This document shows, one piece after another, positions 34,911 through 42,548 of a DNA stretch of 64,000 nt; position 1 is the first letter of the stretch, and each line of letters opens with the position of its first letter. Source of the DNA: Microbacterium indicum DSM 19969 (GTDB taxonomy: Bacteria; Actinomycetota; Actinomycetes; Actinomycetales; Microbacteriaceae). Both the position numbers and the translations under genes were made by a program. Where the stretch lies: positions 62,001 through 126,000 of the forward strand of contig NZ_AULR01000005.1 in the NCBI RefSeq assembly GCF_000422385.1, in the 5' to 3' direction. The notes beneath the pieces were generated by a model. The model was given only the letters and a program-made list of their open reading frames with translations, was not told where the DNA came from and ran no database searches.

Positions 34911-34925
34911 GGCAAGCGCTTTCCC
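34911..34925. promoter_or_regulatory. LacI-type operator before the GH42 transporter operon
   Basis: This is an exact second copy of GGCAAGCGCTTTCCC, 46 bases before the ATG of the binding-protein gene. Two identical sites flanking the oxidoreductase gene imply one LacI-family repressor for both units; no such repressor gene is in the window. Confidence 0.8.
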
Positions 34926-34970
34926 TGGCGCACCTCGGGCCACACCGCAAAGACGCAGTAAGGACCAGCG

Positions 34971-36260
34971 ATGAAGCGATCCACGAAACTCTCCCTCCTC
35001 TCGACCGCCGTTCTCGGCGCGACGGCGCTCGTGCTCTCGGGCTGCGCCGGCGGAACGGCGGCCGAGGAGTACGACCCCGACGAGCAGGTCTCGATCACCT
35101 TCACCTGGTGGGGCAACGACGACCGCGCCCAGCGCTACAACGACCTCATCGACCGGTTCAACGAGGAGTACCCGAACATCGAGGTGAAGGGATCCTTCAC
35201 CGACTTCGCGGGGTACTGGACGCAGCGCCAGACCGAGGCGGCGGGCGGCGGCCTGCCCGACGTCATGCAGTTCGACTACTCCTACCTGCGCCAGTACGCC
35301 GAGAACGGCCTCATCACCGACCTCTCCTCCTTCGAGGACGTCGACACCTCCGCGATCTCCGACAGCCTCCTCGGAACGGGCCAGCTCGACGGCACTCAGT
35401 ACGGCCTGCCGCTCGGCTACAGCACCTGGGCCACGTTCCTCAACGACGACCTCCTCGCGGAGTACGGCGTCGAGCCCTATGCGGGCGGCACCTCGTACGA
35501 GGACTACTCGGCGTGGATGGCCGACGCGACCGAGAAGTCGGGCGGCGCGGTCTTCGGCGGCACCGACTACTCGCAGCGCATCCAGAACTTCGAGATGATG
35601 CTGCGCGCCGGCGGCGGGAACCTCTTCACCGAGGACGGCGAGCTCGGCTTCGACGAGGACCAGCTGCGCGAGTTCTGGAACCTCGGCGCCGCCGACATCG
35701 AGTCGGGCGCCGTCGTCCCGCAGCAGCAGCTCGCCGAGATCGACCCGATCTCGGGGTTCGGCGCGAACCTCACCGAGAGCGAGCTCAGCTGGAGCAACTT
35801 CATCGCGAGCTACCTCGCCGACTCGGGAGCCTCGAGCGTCACGATGGCGGCCCCGCCGACCTTCGAGGACGGATCGCAGGACCTCTACCAGCAGGCGGGC
35901 CTGCAGATGGTCGTCTCCTCGCAGAGCGAGCACCCGACGGCCGCCGCGATCTTCCTCGACTACGTCGTGAACAGCCCCGAGGCGGGCGAGATCTTCGGCA
36001 CCTCGCTCGGCTTCCCGGCCTCCGAGACCAAGCTCGCGGGCGCGACGCTCGAGGGGCCCGACCAGCAGGTCGCCGACTTCCTCGACTCGGTGTCCGACCG
36101 CATCGGCGACGCCCCCGCGCTGCCCGTCAACGGGTACGGATCCATCGAGCAGACCTTCTGGGACCTCGGCAAGGAGATCGGCCTCGGCACGACGAGCGTC
36201 GACGACGCCGTCAGCCGGTTCTTCAGCGAGGCCGACGTCGTCCTGAGCGCCAACAGCTGA
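34971..36260 (+). CDS. Sugar-binding lipoprotein of a CUT1 ABC transporter
   Basis: The 429-residue protein has a lipobox (LVLSGC, Cys25) and the family 1 extracellular sugar-binding pattern: ITFTWWGNDDRAQRYNDLIDRFNEEYPNIEV, PDVMQFDYSYLRQYAENGLITDLSSF, and YGLPLGYSTWATFLNDDLLAEYGV. It captures an oligosaccharide outside the membrane for the two permeases that follow. Since the operon ends in a GH42 beta-galactosidase and an esterase, a galactose-containing and possibly acetylated oligosaccharide is likely. Regulation by the LacI-type site at 34911 is expected. Confidence 0.92.
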   Translation: MKRSTKLSLLSTAVLGATALVLSGCAGGTAAEEYDPDEQVSITFTWWGNDDRAQRYNDLIDRFNEEYPNIEVKGSFTDFAGYWTQRQTEAAGGGLPDVMQFDYSYLRQYAENGLITDLSSFEDVDTSAISDSLLGTGQLDGTQYGLPLGYSTWATFLNDDLLAEYGVEPYAGGTSYEDYSAWMADATEKSGGAVFGGTDYSQRIQNFEMMLRAGGGNLFTEDGELGFDEDQLREFWNLGAADIESGAVVPQQQLAEIDPISGFGANLTESELSWSNFIASYLADSGASSVTMAAPPTFEDGSQDLYQQAGLQMVVSSQSEHPTAAAIFLDYVVNSPEAGEIFGTSLGFPASETKLAGATLEGPDQQVADFLDSVSDRIGDAPALPVNGYGSIEQTFWDLGKEIGLGTTSVDDAVSRFFSEADVVLSANS

Positions 36261-36267
36261 CCCGACG

Positions 36268-37254
36268 ATGACGACGACGACGGAGACGAGAGCGGTCACC
36301 ACCGCGAAGGCGGTGCGTCGCCCCCAGCCGGTCGATGCGCCGCCCGCGCGGGCCGAGCTCAAGAAGAAGAACCTGCGCGAGACGCTCGGCGGGTACGCGT
36401 TCCTCGCGCCGTGGCTCGTGGGGTTCCTCGGCCTCACGCTCGGCCCGATGATCTACTCGCTGTACCTGTCGTTCACCTCGTACAACCTGTTCACACCGCC
36501 GAAGTGGATCGGGCTCGACAACTTCGTGCGCATGTTCACGGACGACCCGGTGTTCATCCAGTCGGCGACGATCACGCTCGTCTACGTGCTCGTCGGGACG
36601 CCGATCAAGCTCGCCGCGTCGCTCGCCGTCGCGATGCTGCTCAACTACCGCGACCGCGGATCCGCGTTCTTCCGCTCGGCGTTCTACGCCCCGAGCCTCA
36701 TCGGGGCGTCGGTGTCGGTCGCGATCGTGTGGCGCGCGATGTTCACGACCGACGGCCCCGTCGACAGCGGCCTGCAGCTGTTCGGGATCCACCTGGGCGG
36801 CTGGGTCGGCAACGTCGGCCTCGTGCTCCCGATGATGATCCTCCTCGCCGTGTGGCAGTTCGGATCGACGATGATCATCTTCCTCGCGGGCCTCAAGCAG
36901 GTCCCGAAGGAGCTCTACGAGGCCGCCGAGGTCGACGGCGCCGGGTCGTGGCGCCGGTTCCGCACCGTGACGCTGCCGATGCTCTCACCGACGATCTTCT
37001 TCAACCTGGTCCTCGAGCTCATCGGCGCGTTCCAGGTGTTCGCGTCGGCGTACATCATCTCCAACGGCCAGGGCGGCCCCGCCGGCATGACCAACTTCCT
37101 CACGGTGTACCTGTACCGCCGCGGATTCTCCGACGGGCAGATGGGCTACGCCTCGGCGATCGGCTGGGCGATCATGATCGTCGTCGCGATCCTCGCCGTG
37201 ATCCTGTTCCGCACCCAGAAGTCGTGGGTGCACTACTCGGGAGAAGACCGATGA
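36268..37254 (+). CDS. CUT1 sugar ABC transporter permease, MalF-like
   Basis: The 328-residue protein has a long polar N-terminus, then six membrane helices. YAFLAPWLVGFLGLTLGPMIYSLYLSFTSYNLF marks the first, and the EAA loop for ATPase contact reads ELYEAAEVDGAGSWRRFRTVTLPMLSP (about residues 213-239). It starts seven bases after the binding-protein gene and overlaps the next permease (ATGA). No ATP-binding gene is in the operon, so it must use a shared MsiK-type ATPase from elsewhere. Confidence 0.92.
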   Translation: MTTTTETRAVTTAKAVRRPQPVDAPPARAELKKKNLRETLGGYAFLAPWLVGFLGLTLGPMIYSLYLSFTSYNLFTPPKWIGLDNFVRMFTDDPVFIQSATITLVYVLVGTPIKLAASLAVAMLLNYRDRGSAFFRSAFYAPSLIGASVSVAIVWRAMFTTDGPVDSGLQLFGIHLGGWVGNVGLVLPMMILLAVWQFGSTMIIFLAGLKQVPKELYEAAEVDGAGSWRRFRTVTLPMLSPTIFFNLVLELIGAFQVFASAYIISNGQGGPAGMTNFLTVYLYRRGFSDGQMGYASAIGWAIMIVVAILAVILFRTQKSWVHYSGEDR

Positions 37255-38141
37255 CCGCAACAGCCCTCATCACGACCGGCCGGCCCGCGCCGCGGCGCCG
37301 CGTCAAGCGCCGCACCTGGCAGACGGTCGTCTGGTTCGTCGTCCTCATCGCCATCACGTGCGTCGTGCTCTACCCGCTCGTCTGGCTCCTGCTCTCGACC
37401 TTCAAGCCCAACGCCGAGTTCGGGCAGAACCAGGGCCTCCTGCCCCAGAGCCCGACGATCCAGAACTACCTGACCGTGATGGAGGGCATCGGCGGGGTCC
37501 CGATGTGGCGCTTCTTCGCCAACTCGCTGATCCTCGCGGTCGGGGCCGTCGTCGGCACCGTGATCTCGTCGTCGCTCGCCGCCTACGCCTTCGCGCGCAT
37601 GCGCTTCCGCGGCGTCGGCGTCCTCTTCACCTGCATGATCGGAACGCTGCTCCTGCCGTTCCACGTCGTGATCATCCCGCAGTACATCTGGTTCAACCAG
37701 CTCGGCCTCGTCGACACCTTCGTGCCGCTGATCCTGCCGAAGTTCCTCGCGACCGAGGCGTTCTTCGTGTTCCTCGCGGTGCAGTTCATCCGCGGGATCC
37801 CGCGCGACATGGACGAGGCGGCGCGGATCGACGGCGCGGGCCACTTCCGGATCTTCCTGCAGATCATCGTGCCGCTCATCAAGCCCGCGCTCGTGACCTG
37901 CGCGATCTTCGCGTTCATCTGGTCGTGGAACGACTTCATGGGCCCGCTGCTCTACCTCAACAGCCCCGAGAACTATCCGCTCCCGATCGCGCTGCAGCTC
38001 TACAACGACCAGACCTCGGCGAGCGACTACGGCGCGACCGTGACCGCCTCGTTCGTCGCCCTCGTCCCCGTGCTGCTGTTCTTCGTGATCTTCCAGCGCT
38101 TCCTCGTCGACGGGGTCGCGACGCAGGGGCTCAAGGGATGA
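37251..38141 (+). CDS. CUT1 sugar ABC transporter permease, MalG-like
   Basis: From the ATG at 37251, overlapping the previous stop, the product is 296 residues with six membrane helices. It opens with WQTVVWFVVLIAITCVVLYPLVWLLLSTFKPNAE and carries the EAA loop DMDEAARIDGAGHFRIFLQIIVPLIKP (about residues 185-211). It forms the heterodimeric channel with the preceding permease. The next gene also starts in its stop codon (ATGA), so five consecutive genes of this operon are translationally coupled. Confidence 0.92.
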   Translation: MTATALITTGRPAPRRRVKRRTWQTVVWFVVLIAITCVVLYPLVWLLLSTFKPNAEFGQNQGLLPQSPTIQNYLTVMEGIGGVPMWRFFANSLILAVGAVVGTVISSSLAAYAFARMRFRGVGVLFTCMIGTLLLPFHVVIIPQYIWFNQLGLVDTFVPLILPKFLATEAFFVFLAVQFIRGIPRDMDEAARIDGAGHFRIFLQIIVPLIKPALVTCAIFAFIWSWNDFMGPLLYLNSPENYPLPIALQLYNDQTSASDYGATVTASFVALVPVLLFFVIFQRFLVDGVATQGLKG

Positions 38142-38773
38142 GCGCCTCCCGCGCGCGCCGCCGCGCCGCCGCGAGCGGCACGGGCCCGACGGCCGACGCC
38201 CCCGCCGCCAACCCGGGGGCGACCGCCTGGTTCGCCCTGCTCGGCGAGGTGTTGCTCACGGGGATCGGCGTGACGGTCGCCTCGCTCCCTCTCGTGACGC
38301 TGCCGGCCGCGCTCGCGGCGGGGCACCGGCACCTGCGCCGGTACGTGCGGGCCGAGGGCTCGTCGTTCGGCGCCGCGTGGCGCGACTTCGCGCGCGCCCT
38401 CCCCGGCGGGATCCTCGTCGGCGCCGGCGCGCTCGCGCTCGCGGCCGTCCTGGCGGTCGACATCGCGTTCGCGGGATCGGGCGCACTGCCGGGCGGATCC
38501 GCGTTCGTCGTCGCCGGCTGGGCCGTCGCCGTCGCCGCGGCGGGCGCCCTCCTCGTCGCGGCGGGGCTCTGGGATCCGTCGTCCGGCTGGCGGGGCGCCC
38601 TCCGCGCGCTGCCCGCGGCCGTGACCTCCGACCTCGCGGGCGCCGCGTACGTCGCGCTCGCGGGCGGCCTCGTGCTGCTCGCGACGTGGATGTTCGCGCC
38701 GCTCCTCGTCCCGGCGCTCGGCTGCGCGTCGCTCGCGTCGGTCGCGGCCCCCGCGCGCCCGCGGAGGCGCTGA
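38138..38773 (+). CDS. YesL/DUF624-like membrane protein
   Basis: The 211-residue protein has an Ala/Arg-rich N-terminus and four to five membrane helices (about residues 29-55, 85-108, 118-142, 165-195). Small membrane proteins of the YesL/DUF624 family regularly accompany CUT1 sugar transporters and glycosidases in firmicutes and actinobacteria; their function is unknown. The family match is by position, size and the TLPAALAAGHRHLRRYVR segment, not by a firm motif. It overlaps both neighbours (ATGA before, TGATG after). Confidence 0.7.
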   Translation: MSASRARRRAAASGTGPTADAPAANPGATAWFALLGEVLLTGIGVTVASLPLVTLPAALAAGHRHLRRYVRAEGSSFGAAWRDFARALPGGILVGAGALALAAVLAVDIAFAGSGALPGGSAFVVAGWAVAVAAAGALLVAAGLWDPSSGWRGALRALPAAVTSDLAGAAYVALAGGLVLLATWMFAPLLVPALGCASLASVAAPARPRRR

Positions 38774-40761
38774 TGCTCTACGGCGCCGACTACAACCCCG
38801 ACCAGTGGCCCGAGGAGGTCTGGGACGACGACGTCGCGCGCATGCGCGAGGCGGGCGTCACGACCGTGAGCCTCGGGATCTTCGCCTGGTCGCGCCTGCA
38901 GCCGGGCCCCGACGAGTGGGACTTCGGCTGGCTCGACCGCGTCATCGACCTGCTCCACGCGGGCGGGATCGGCGTCAACCTCGCGACCGCGACGGCCTCG
39001 CCGCCGCCGTGGGTCACGGTGCGGCACCCCGACGTGCTCGCGGCCGACGAGAACGGGGCGCCGTACTGGCACGGATCCCGGCAGCATCACTCGCCGTCGT
39101 CGCCGACCTACAGGAGGCTCGCCGCCGAGCTCGTCCGGCGCATCGCCGAGCGCTACGCGCACCACCCCGCCGTCGTCATGTGGCACGTCGACAACGAGCT
39201 CGGCTGCCACCTGCCCGTCGAGTACGGCGACAGCGCGCGCGACGCCTTCCGCGCCTGGCTGCGCGAGAGGTACGGCACCGTCGCCGCGCTCGACGCCGCC
39301 TGGGGAGCCGACTTCTGGTCGCAGCGGTACGGCTCGTTCGACGAGGTCTTCCCGCCGCGGAAGGCGCCGTACAGCCGCAACCCCGCGCAGGTCCTCGACT
39401 ACCGGCGCTTCATGTCCGACACGTGGCTGTCGCTCTTCCGGATGCAGGCCGACATCATCCGCGCGGCGGGCGCGACCCAGCCGATCTCGACGAACATGAT
39501 GGGGCCGTTCCCGCACGCCGACTACGCGTCGTGGGCCCCGCACATCGACGTCATCACGGACGACTGCTACCCGGATCCGTCGAGCCCGACGCGGGTGCGC
39601 GACATCGCGTTCCAGCGCGACCTCGTGCGCTCGCTCAAGCGCGGGACGCCGTGGCTGCTCATGGAGCAGGCGACCGACGCCGTGAACTGGCGGCCGACGA
39701 ACCCGTCGAAGCGCGACGGGCAGCTGGCGGCCGAGACGGCGCAGGCGATCGGGCGCGGCGCCGACGGCGTCTTCTTCTTCCAGTGGCGCCAGTCGCGGGC
39801 GGGGAGCGAGAAGTTCCACTCGGCGATGCTCCCGCACGCGGGCACCCGCACGCGGACGTGGGAGTCGGTCGTCGAGCTGGGATCCGCACTCGCCGCCCTT
39901 CCCGAGCTGCCCGCCCCCTCGGACTCCCCCGTCGCGCTCGTGTTCGACTGGGAGAACTGGTGGGCGGTCGAGGGGGCCGACCACCCCGGCACGGTCGACT
40001 ACCTCGGCGTCGTGCGCGCTTGGTACGGCGCGCTGCACCGGCGCGGGGTGATGGTCGACGTCGTCCGTCCCGAGGACGTCGACGGGAGGTACCGCCTGGC
40101 GATCGCGCCGTTCCTGTACCTGATGCGCGACCCGGGGGTGGCTGCCCTCCGCGCGTTCGCCGCGGAGGGCGGGGTCCTCGCGGCCGGGCCCTTCACCGAC
40201 GTCGTCGACGAGAGCGACCGCTTCCGCGACGGCGGGTTCCTCACGCAGCTCGGACCGATCCTCGGCGTCGCGTTCGAGGACTTCCGCCCGCTCCTCCCGC
40301 CGACGCTCGGCGACGCCGCGGCGCGGGCCGGCGCGGCGTCCGTCGCGGCGGCGTCGCCCGCGGAGGAGGCCGCCGTGGCGTTCGGATCCGCCGAGTTCGC
40401 CGGCACCTTCTTCGCCGAGGCGCTCTTCGCCGACGACGCGGCCGTCCTCGCGACCTTCGCCTCGGGGCCCTCCGCCGGGCGGCCCGCGATCACGCGGCGA
40501 GCGCACGGATCCGGATCGGCCTGGTACCTCGCGACGCAGCCCGACGAGCGGGGCCTCGACCTCGTCGTCGCGCGGCTCCTCGCCGAGTCGGGCGCCGAGT
40601 CGGTGCTCGGGATCGCCCCTCCGCCCGGCGTCGAGCTCGCCCAGCGCGGCGATCTCGTGACGATCATCAACCACGGCGAGGGCGAGGCGCGGATCCCCGA
40701 GCTCGGCCTCGCCCTCGGCCCGCAGGAGCACGCCTACGTGCGGCAGGATGGGGCGGCATGA
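38773..40761 (+). CDS. GH42 beta-galactosidase
   Basis: The 662-residue protein has the three-part GH42 structure: a TIM barrel (MLYGADYNPDQWPEEVWDDDVARMREAGV at the start), a trimerisation domain and a small C-terminal beta domain. The acid/base is Glu142 in WHVDNELGCH and the nucleophile is Glu298 in LLMEQATDAVNW. There is no signal peptide, so it cleaves terminal beta-galactosides inside the cell after import by the coupled transporter. GH42 enzymes often prefer beta-1,3/1,4/1,6-galactosides from plant galactans or arabinogalactan over lactose. It starts in the previous stop (TGATG). Confidence 0.93.
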   Translation: MLYGADYNPDQWPEEVWDDDVARMREAGVTTVSLGIFAWSRLQPGPDEWDFGWLDRVIDLLHAGGIGVNLATATASPPPWVTVRHPDVLAADENGAPYWHGSRQHHSPSSPTYRRLAAELVRRIAERYAHHPAVVMWHVDNELGCHLPVEYGDSARDAFRAWLRERYGTVAALDAAWGADFWSQRYGSFDEVFPPRKAPYSRNPAQVLDYRRFMSDTWLSLFRMQADIIRAAGATQPISTNMMGPFPHADYASWAPHIDVITDDCYPDPSSPTRVRDIAFQRDLVRSLKRGTPWLLMEQATDAVNWRPTNPSKRDGQLAAETAQAIGRGADGVFFFQWRQSRAGSEKFHSAMLPHAGTRTRTWESVVELGSALAALPELPAPSDSPVALVFDWENWWAVEGADHPGTVDYLGVVRAWYGALHRRGVMVDVVRPEDVDGRYRLAIAPFLYLMRDPGVAALRAFAAEGGVLAAGPFTDVVDESDRFRDGGFLTQLGPILGVAFEDFRPLLPPTLGDAAARAGAASVAAASPAEEAAVAFGSAEFAGTFFAEALFADDAAVLATFASGPSAGRPAITRRAHGSGSAWYLATQPDERGLDLVVARLLAESGAESVLGIAPPPGVELAQRGDLVTIINHGEGEARIPELGLALGPQEHAYVRQDGAA

Positions 40762-41567
40762 CGATCACCGAGCAGATCCTCGACGGGCCCCACGGGCCCC
40801 TGCGGGTGCGGCTGTATCCGGCGAACGGCGACACGGCGATCGTGTGGGCGCACGGCGGCGGGTTCGCGTACGGCGACATCGACATGGACGAGGCCGACGC
40901 GGTCGCGCGGGCGTTCGCCGAGCGCGGGTTCCCGACGGCGTCGGTCGACTACCGCCTCGCCTCCGCGATCCCGGGCGACAGGTGGCCGGCCGCGGGCGAG
41001 CCCCGCGGCATCCGCGCGCCCGTCCCGGCCGAGGAGGTCGCCTTCGTCGTCGGGTGGGCGCGCTCGCTCGCGTCGCGCGTCGCGGTCGGCGGCGCGAGCG
41101 CGGGAGGCAACATCGCGGTCGGCGCGACGCTCTCGCTCATCGGCGCGGGCTCCGCGCCGCCCGATCGCGTGATCCTCGCCTACCCGACGCTGCACGCGGC
41201 GCAGCCGCCGACGCCGCCCGCGCTCGCGGCGCGGATCGCCGAGCGCGGGCTCGCGGATCAGTTCTCGCCCGCGGTCGTGCGCGACATGTACGCGAACTAC
41301 CTCGGCGGATCCGAGCCCACCGTCGTCGCCGTCCCGGGAACCGCGGGCCCCGACGACCTCGCGGGCTTCCCGCCGACGACGATCGTCGCGTCGGAGACCG
41401 ACGAGCTGCAGGTCTCGGGCGCGGCCTTCGCGGGATCCCTCGCGAACGCGGGCGTCGACGTGTCGTTCGCGGTGATCCCCGGCACGACCCACGGCCATCT
41501 CAACCGCCCGGAGGACGGCGGCTTCGAGGAATCGATCGCCGCGCTGGCGGCGGGGCTCGGGGCGTAG
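40758..41567 (+). CDS. HSL-family alpha/beta-hydrolase (carboxylesterase)
   Basis: The 269-residue protein shows the hormone-sensitive-lipase family signatures: the oxyanion motif HGGGFAYGD (about residues 34-42), the nucleophile elbow GGASAGGNIAVGA, and an Asp/His pair in ASETDELQVSG and GTTHGHLNRPE. It is cytoplasmic and overlaps the GH42 stop (ATGA), so it belongs to the operon. Removal of acetyl groups from the imported oligosaccharide is a reasonable role. It is the last gene before the toxin-antitoxin pair, which is on the opposite strand. Confidence 0.87.
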   Translation: MTITEQILDGPHGPLRVRLYPANGDTAIVWAHGGGFAYGDIDMDEADAVARAFAERGFPTASVDYRLASAIPGDRWPAAGEPRGIRAPVPAEEVAFVVGWARSLASRVAVGGASAGGNIAVGATLSLIGAGSAPPDRVILAYPTLHAAQPPTPPALAARIAERGLADQFSPAVVRDMYANYLGGSEPTVVAVPGTAGPDDLAGFPPTTIVASETDELQVSGAAFAGSLANAGVDVSFAVIPGTTHGHLNRPEDGGFEESIAALAAGLGA

Positions 41568-41575
41568 CGCGTCGC

Positions 41576-41884
41576 TCAGGCGACGAGCGTGACGCTCGAT
41601 TCGCCTGTCTCGAGCTCGATGTGGACGCGGGCACCGACGGCCTCGGCGTATCGCATGAGCGTGTCGATCTTGTTCATGCGCACGTCGCCGCGCTCGATGC
41701 GCGACACCCGCTTCTGGCTGATGCCGAGGCGGTCGGCGAGTTGCTGCTGCGTCAGCCCGTACGCGTCACGCAGCTCGCGCAGCGCATGCGCATTGACCTC
41801 GCCGCGCAGCCGCTGCTTGGCCGCTTCAACTGACTCCTCATCGAGCGCGACCTCGCCGCGCAGCTCGTCCCACGTCCTCGCCAT
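41576..41884 (-). CDS. XRE-family antitoxin
   Basis: From the ATG at 41884 the protein is 102 residues. Its helix-turn-helix reads LRELRDAYGLTQQQLADRLGISQKRVSRIERGDV (about residues 37-70), followed by a strand-rich end RVHIELETGESSVTL. It overlaps the toxin stop by one base (TGATG). HigA-type antitoxins bind both the toxin and the operon operator. The longer frame upstream lies inside the toxin gene and is not used. The stop is nine bases from the convergent esterase stop. Confidence 0.88.
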   Translation of the reverse strand: MARTWDELRGEVALDEESVEAAKQRLRGEVNAHALRELRDAYGLTQQQLADRLGISQKRVSRIERGDVRMNKIDTLMRYAEAVGARVHIELETGESSVTLVA

Positions 41885-42240
41885 CACGGCCTCCTCAGCC
41901 TGTCGAGATGCTCCTGCCACAGGGCATCCGCCCGCGGAATGTTCTTGTCGTACCACTTCACCCCCTCGCCCGACTTGTCACCCGCGATCAACAGGATCGC
42001 GTGGCGTCTGGGGTCGAAGGCGAACAGGATTCGGATCTCGCTGCGCCCTGTGGATCCGGGCCGCAGCTCTTTCATGTTCCGGAATCTCGAGCACGAAACC
42101 GTGTCGACGACCGGCCTCCCGAGCTGCGGCCCCTCTTCGCCGAGCATGTCGAGCGCCGCCGCGACCTGCTGCTGCGAGCCGGGGTCGAGCCCGAGAAACC
42201 ACTTCTCCACGAGGTCGACCTCGATCACCCACCGGGACAC
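41884..42240 (-). CDS. RelE/HigB-type toxin (Gp49-like)
   Basis: The 118-residue protein has the RelE-superfamily/Gp49 pattern: WFLGLDPGSQQQVAAALDMLGEEGPQLGRPVVDTV, KELRPGSTGRSEIRILFAFDPRRHAILLIAGDKSG and WYDKNIPRADALWQEHL. These toxins cleave mRNA on the ribosome. Toxin-first order with an XRE antitoxin is the HigBA arrangement. The start is GTG at 42240. Just upstream is a short AT-richer stretch that could hold the promoter. The pair lies at the broken end of a GH95-like gene. Confidence 0.88.
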   Translation of the reverse strand: MSRWVIEVDLVEKWFLGLDPGSQQQVAAALDMLGEEGPQLGRPVVDTVSCSRFRNMKELRPGSTGRSEIRILFAFDPRRHAILLIAGDKSGEGVKWYDKNIPRADALWQEHLDRLRRP

Positions 42241-42422
42241 AGCTTACTACCTATACGTTCTGGAACGGGTGCTCTCATGCACGAATCACACCAGCGACCC
42301 CCCGACATCCGAACGACGCGACCAGAGGCGTCAGGAGGCGTGGAGATCGGCGGCCGTGCAGGCGGTCGGCTCGGCGGAATCCAGATGGAGTTCGACGCTG
42401 CACCGGTTCCATGTCACGAGCC
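42241..42422. other. Non-coding stretch upstream of the toxin gene
   Basis: These bases hold the presumed toxin promoter near 42241-42270 and low-similarity sequence that may be the eroded continuation of the GH95-like remnant (one minus-strand frame reads VELHLDSAEPT, resembling a GH95 segment, at low confidence). No intact gene was seen. Confidence 0.4.
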
Positions 42423-42548
42423 CGATCGCACCGTCTCCTCGTTCACGTGGATCACCTCGGGAGGACCCATGCGCATGTCGCGTCAGTTGCCGAGCGGCAG
42501 CGCGTCGAGCCAGCCGTCGGCGGGCCCGTCGAACAGCAGCGTGGTCAC
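42423..42548 (-). pseudogene. GH95-like alpha-L-fucosidase, N-terminal remnant
   Basis: A GTG at 42548 overlaps the preceding stop (GTGA), as a real operon gene would, and encodes TTLLFDGPADGWLDALPLGN, which matches the start of GH95 fucosidases (xWYxxPAxxWxEALPLGNGRLG). A TGA stands where the Gly codon after GN is expected, consistent with a GGA-to-TGA change. The same frame then continues RDMRMGPPEVIHVNEETVRSGS, matching the family's ...IQLNEDTLWSGG, with three to four residues missing, before a second stop. The remaining 700 or so codons are gone and the toxin-antitoxin pair follows. Confidence 0.65.

Noticed and set aside
31943-35116. A 1,057-codon minus-strand open frame across the GNAT, AI-2E and oxidoreductase region
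   Set aside because: It crosses three well-supported genes on either strand and has the composition of a GC-rich shadow frame.
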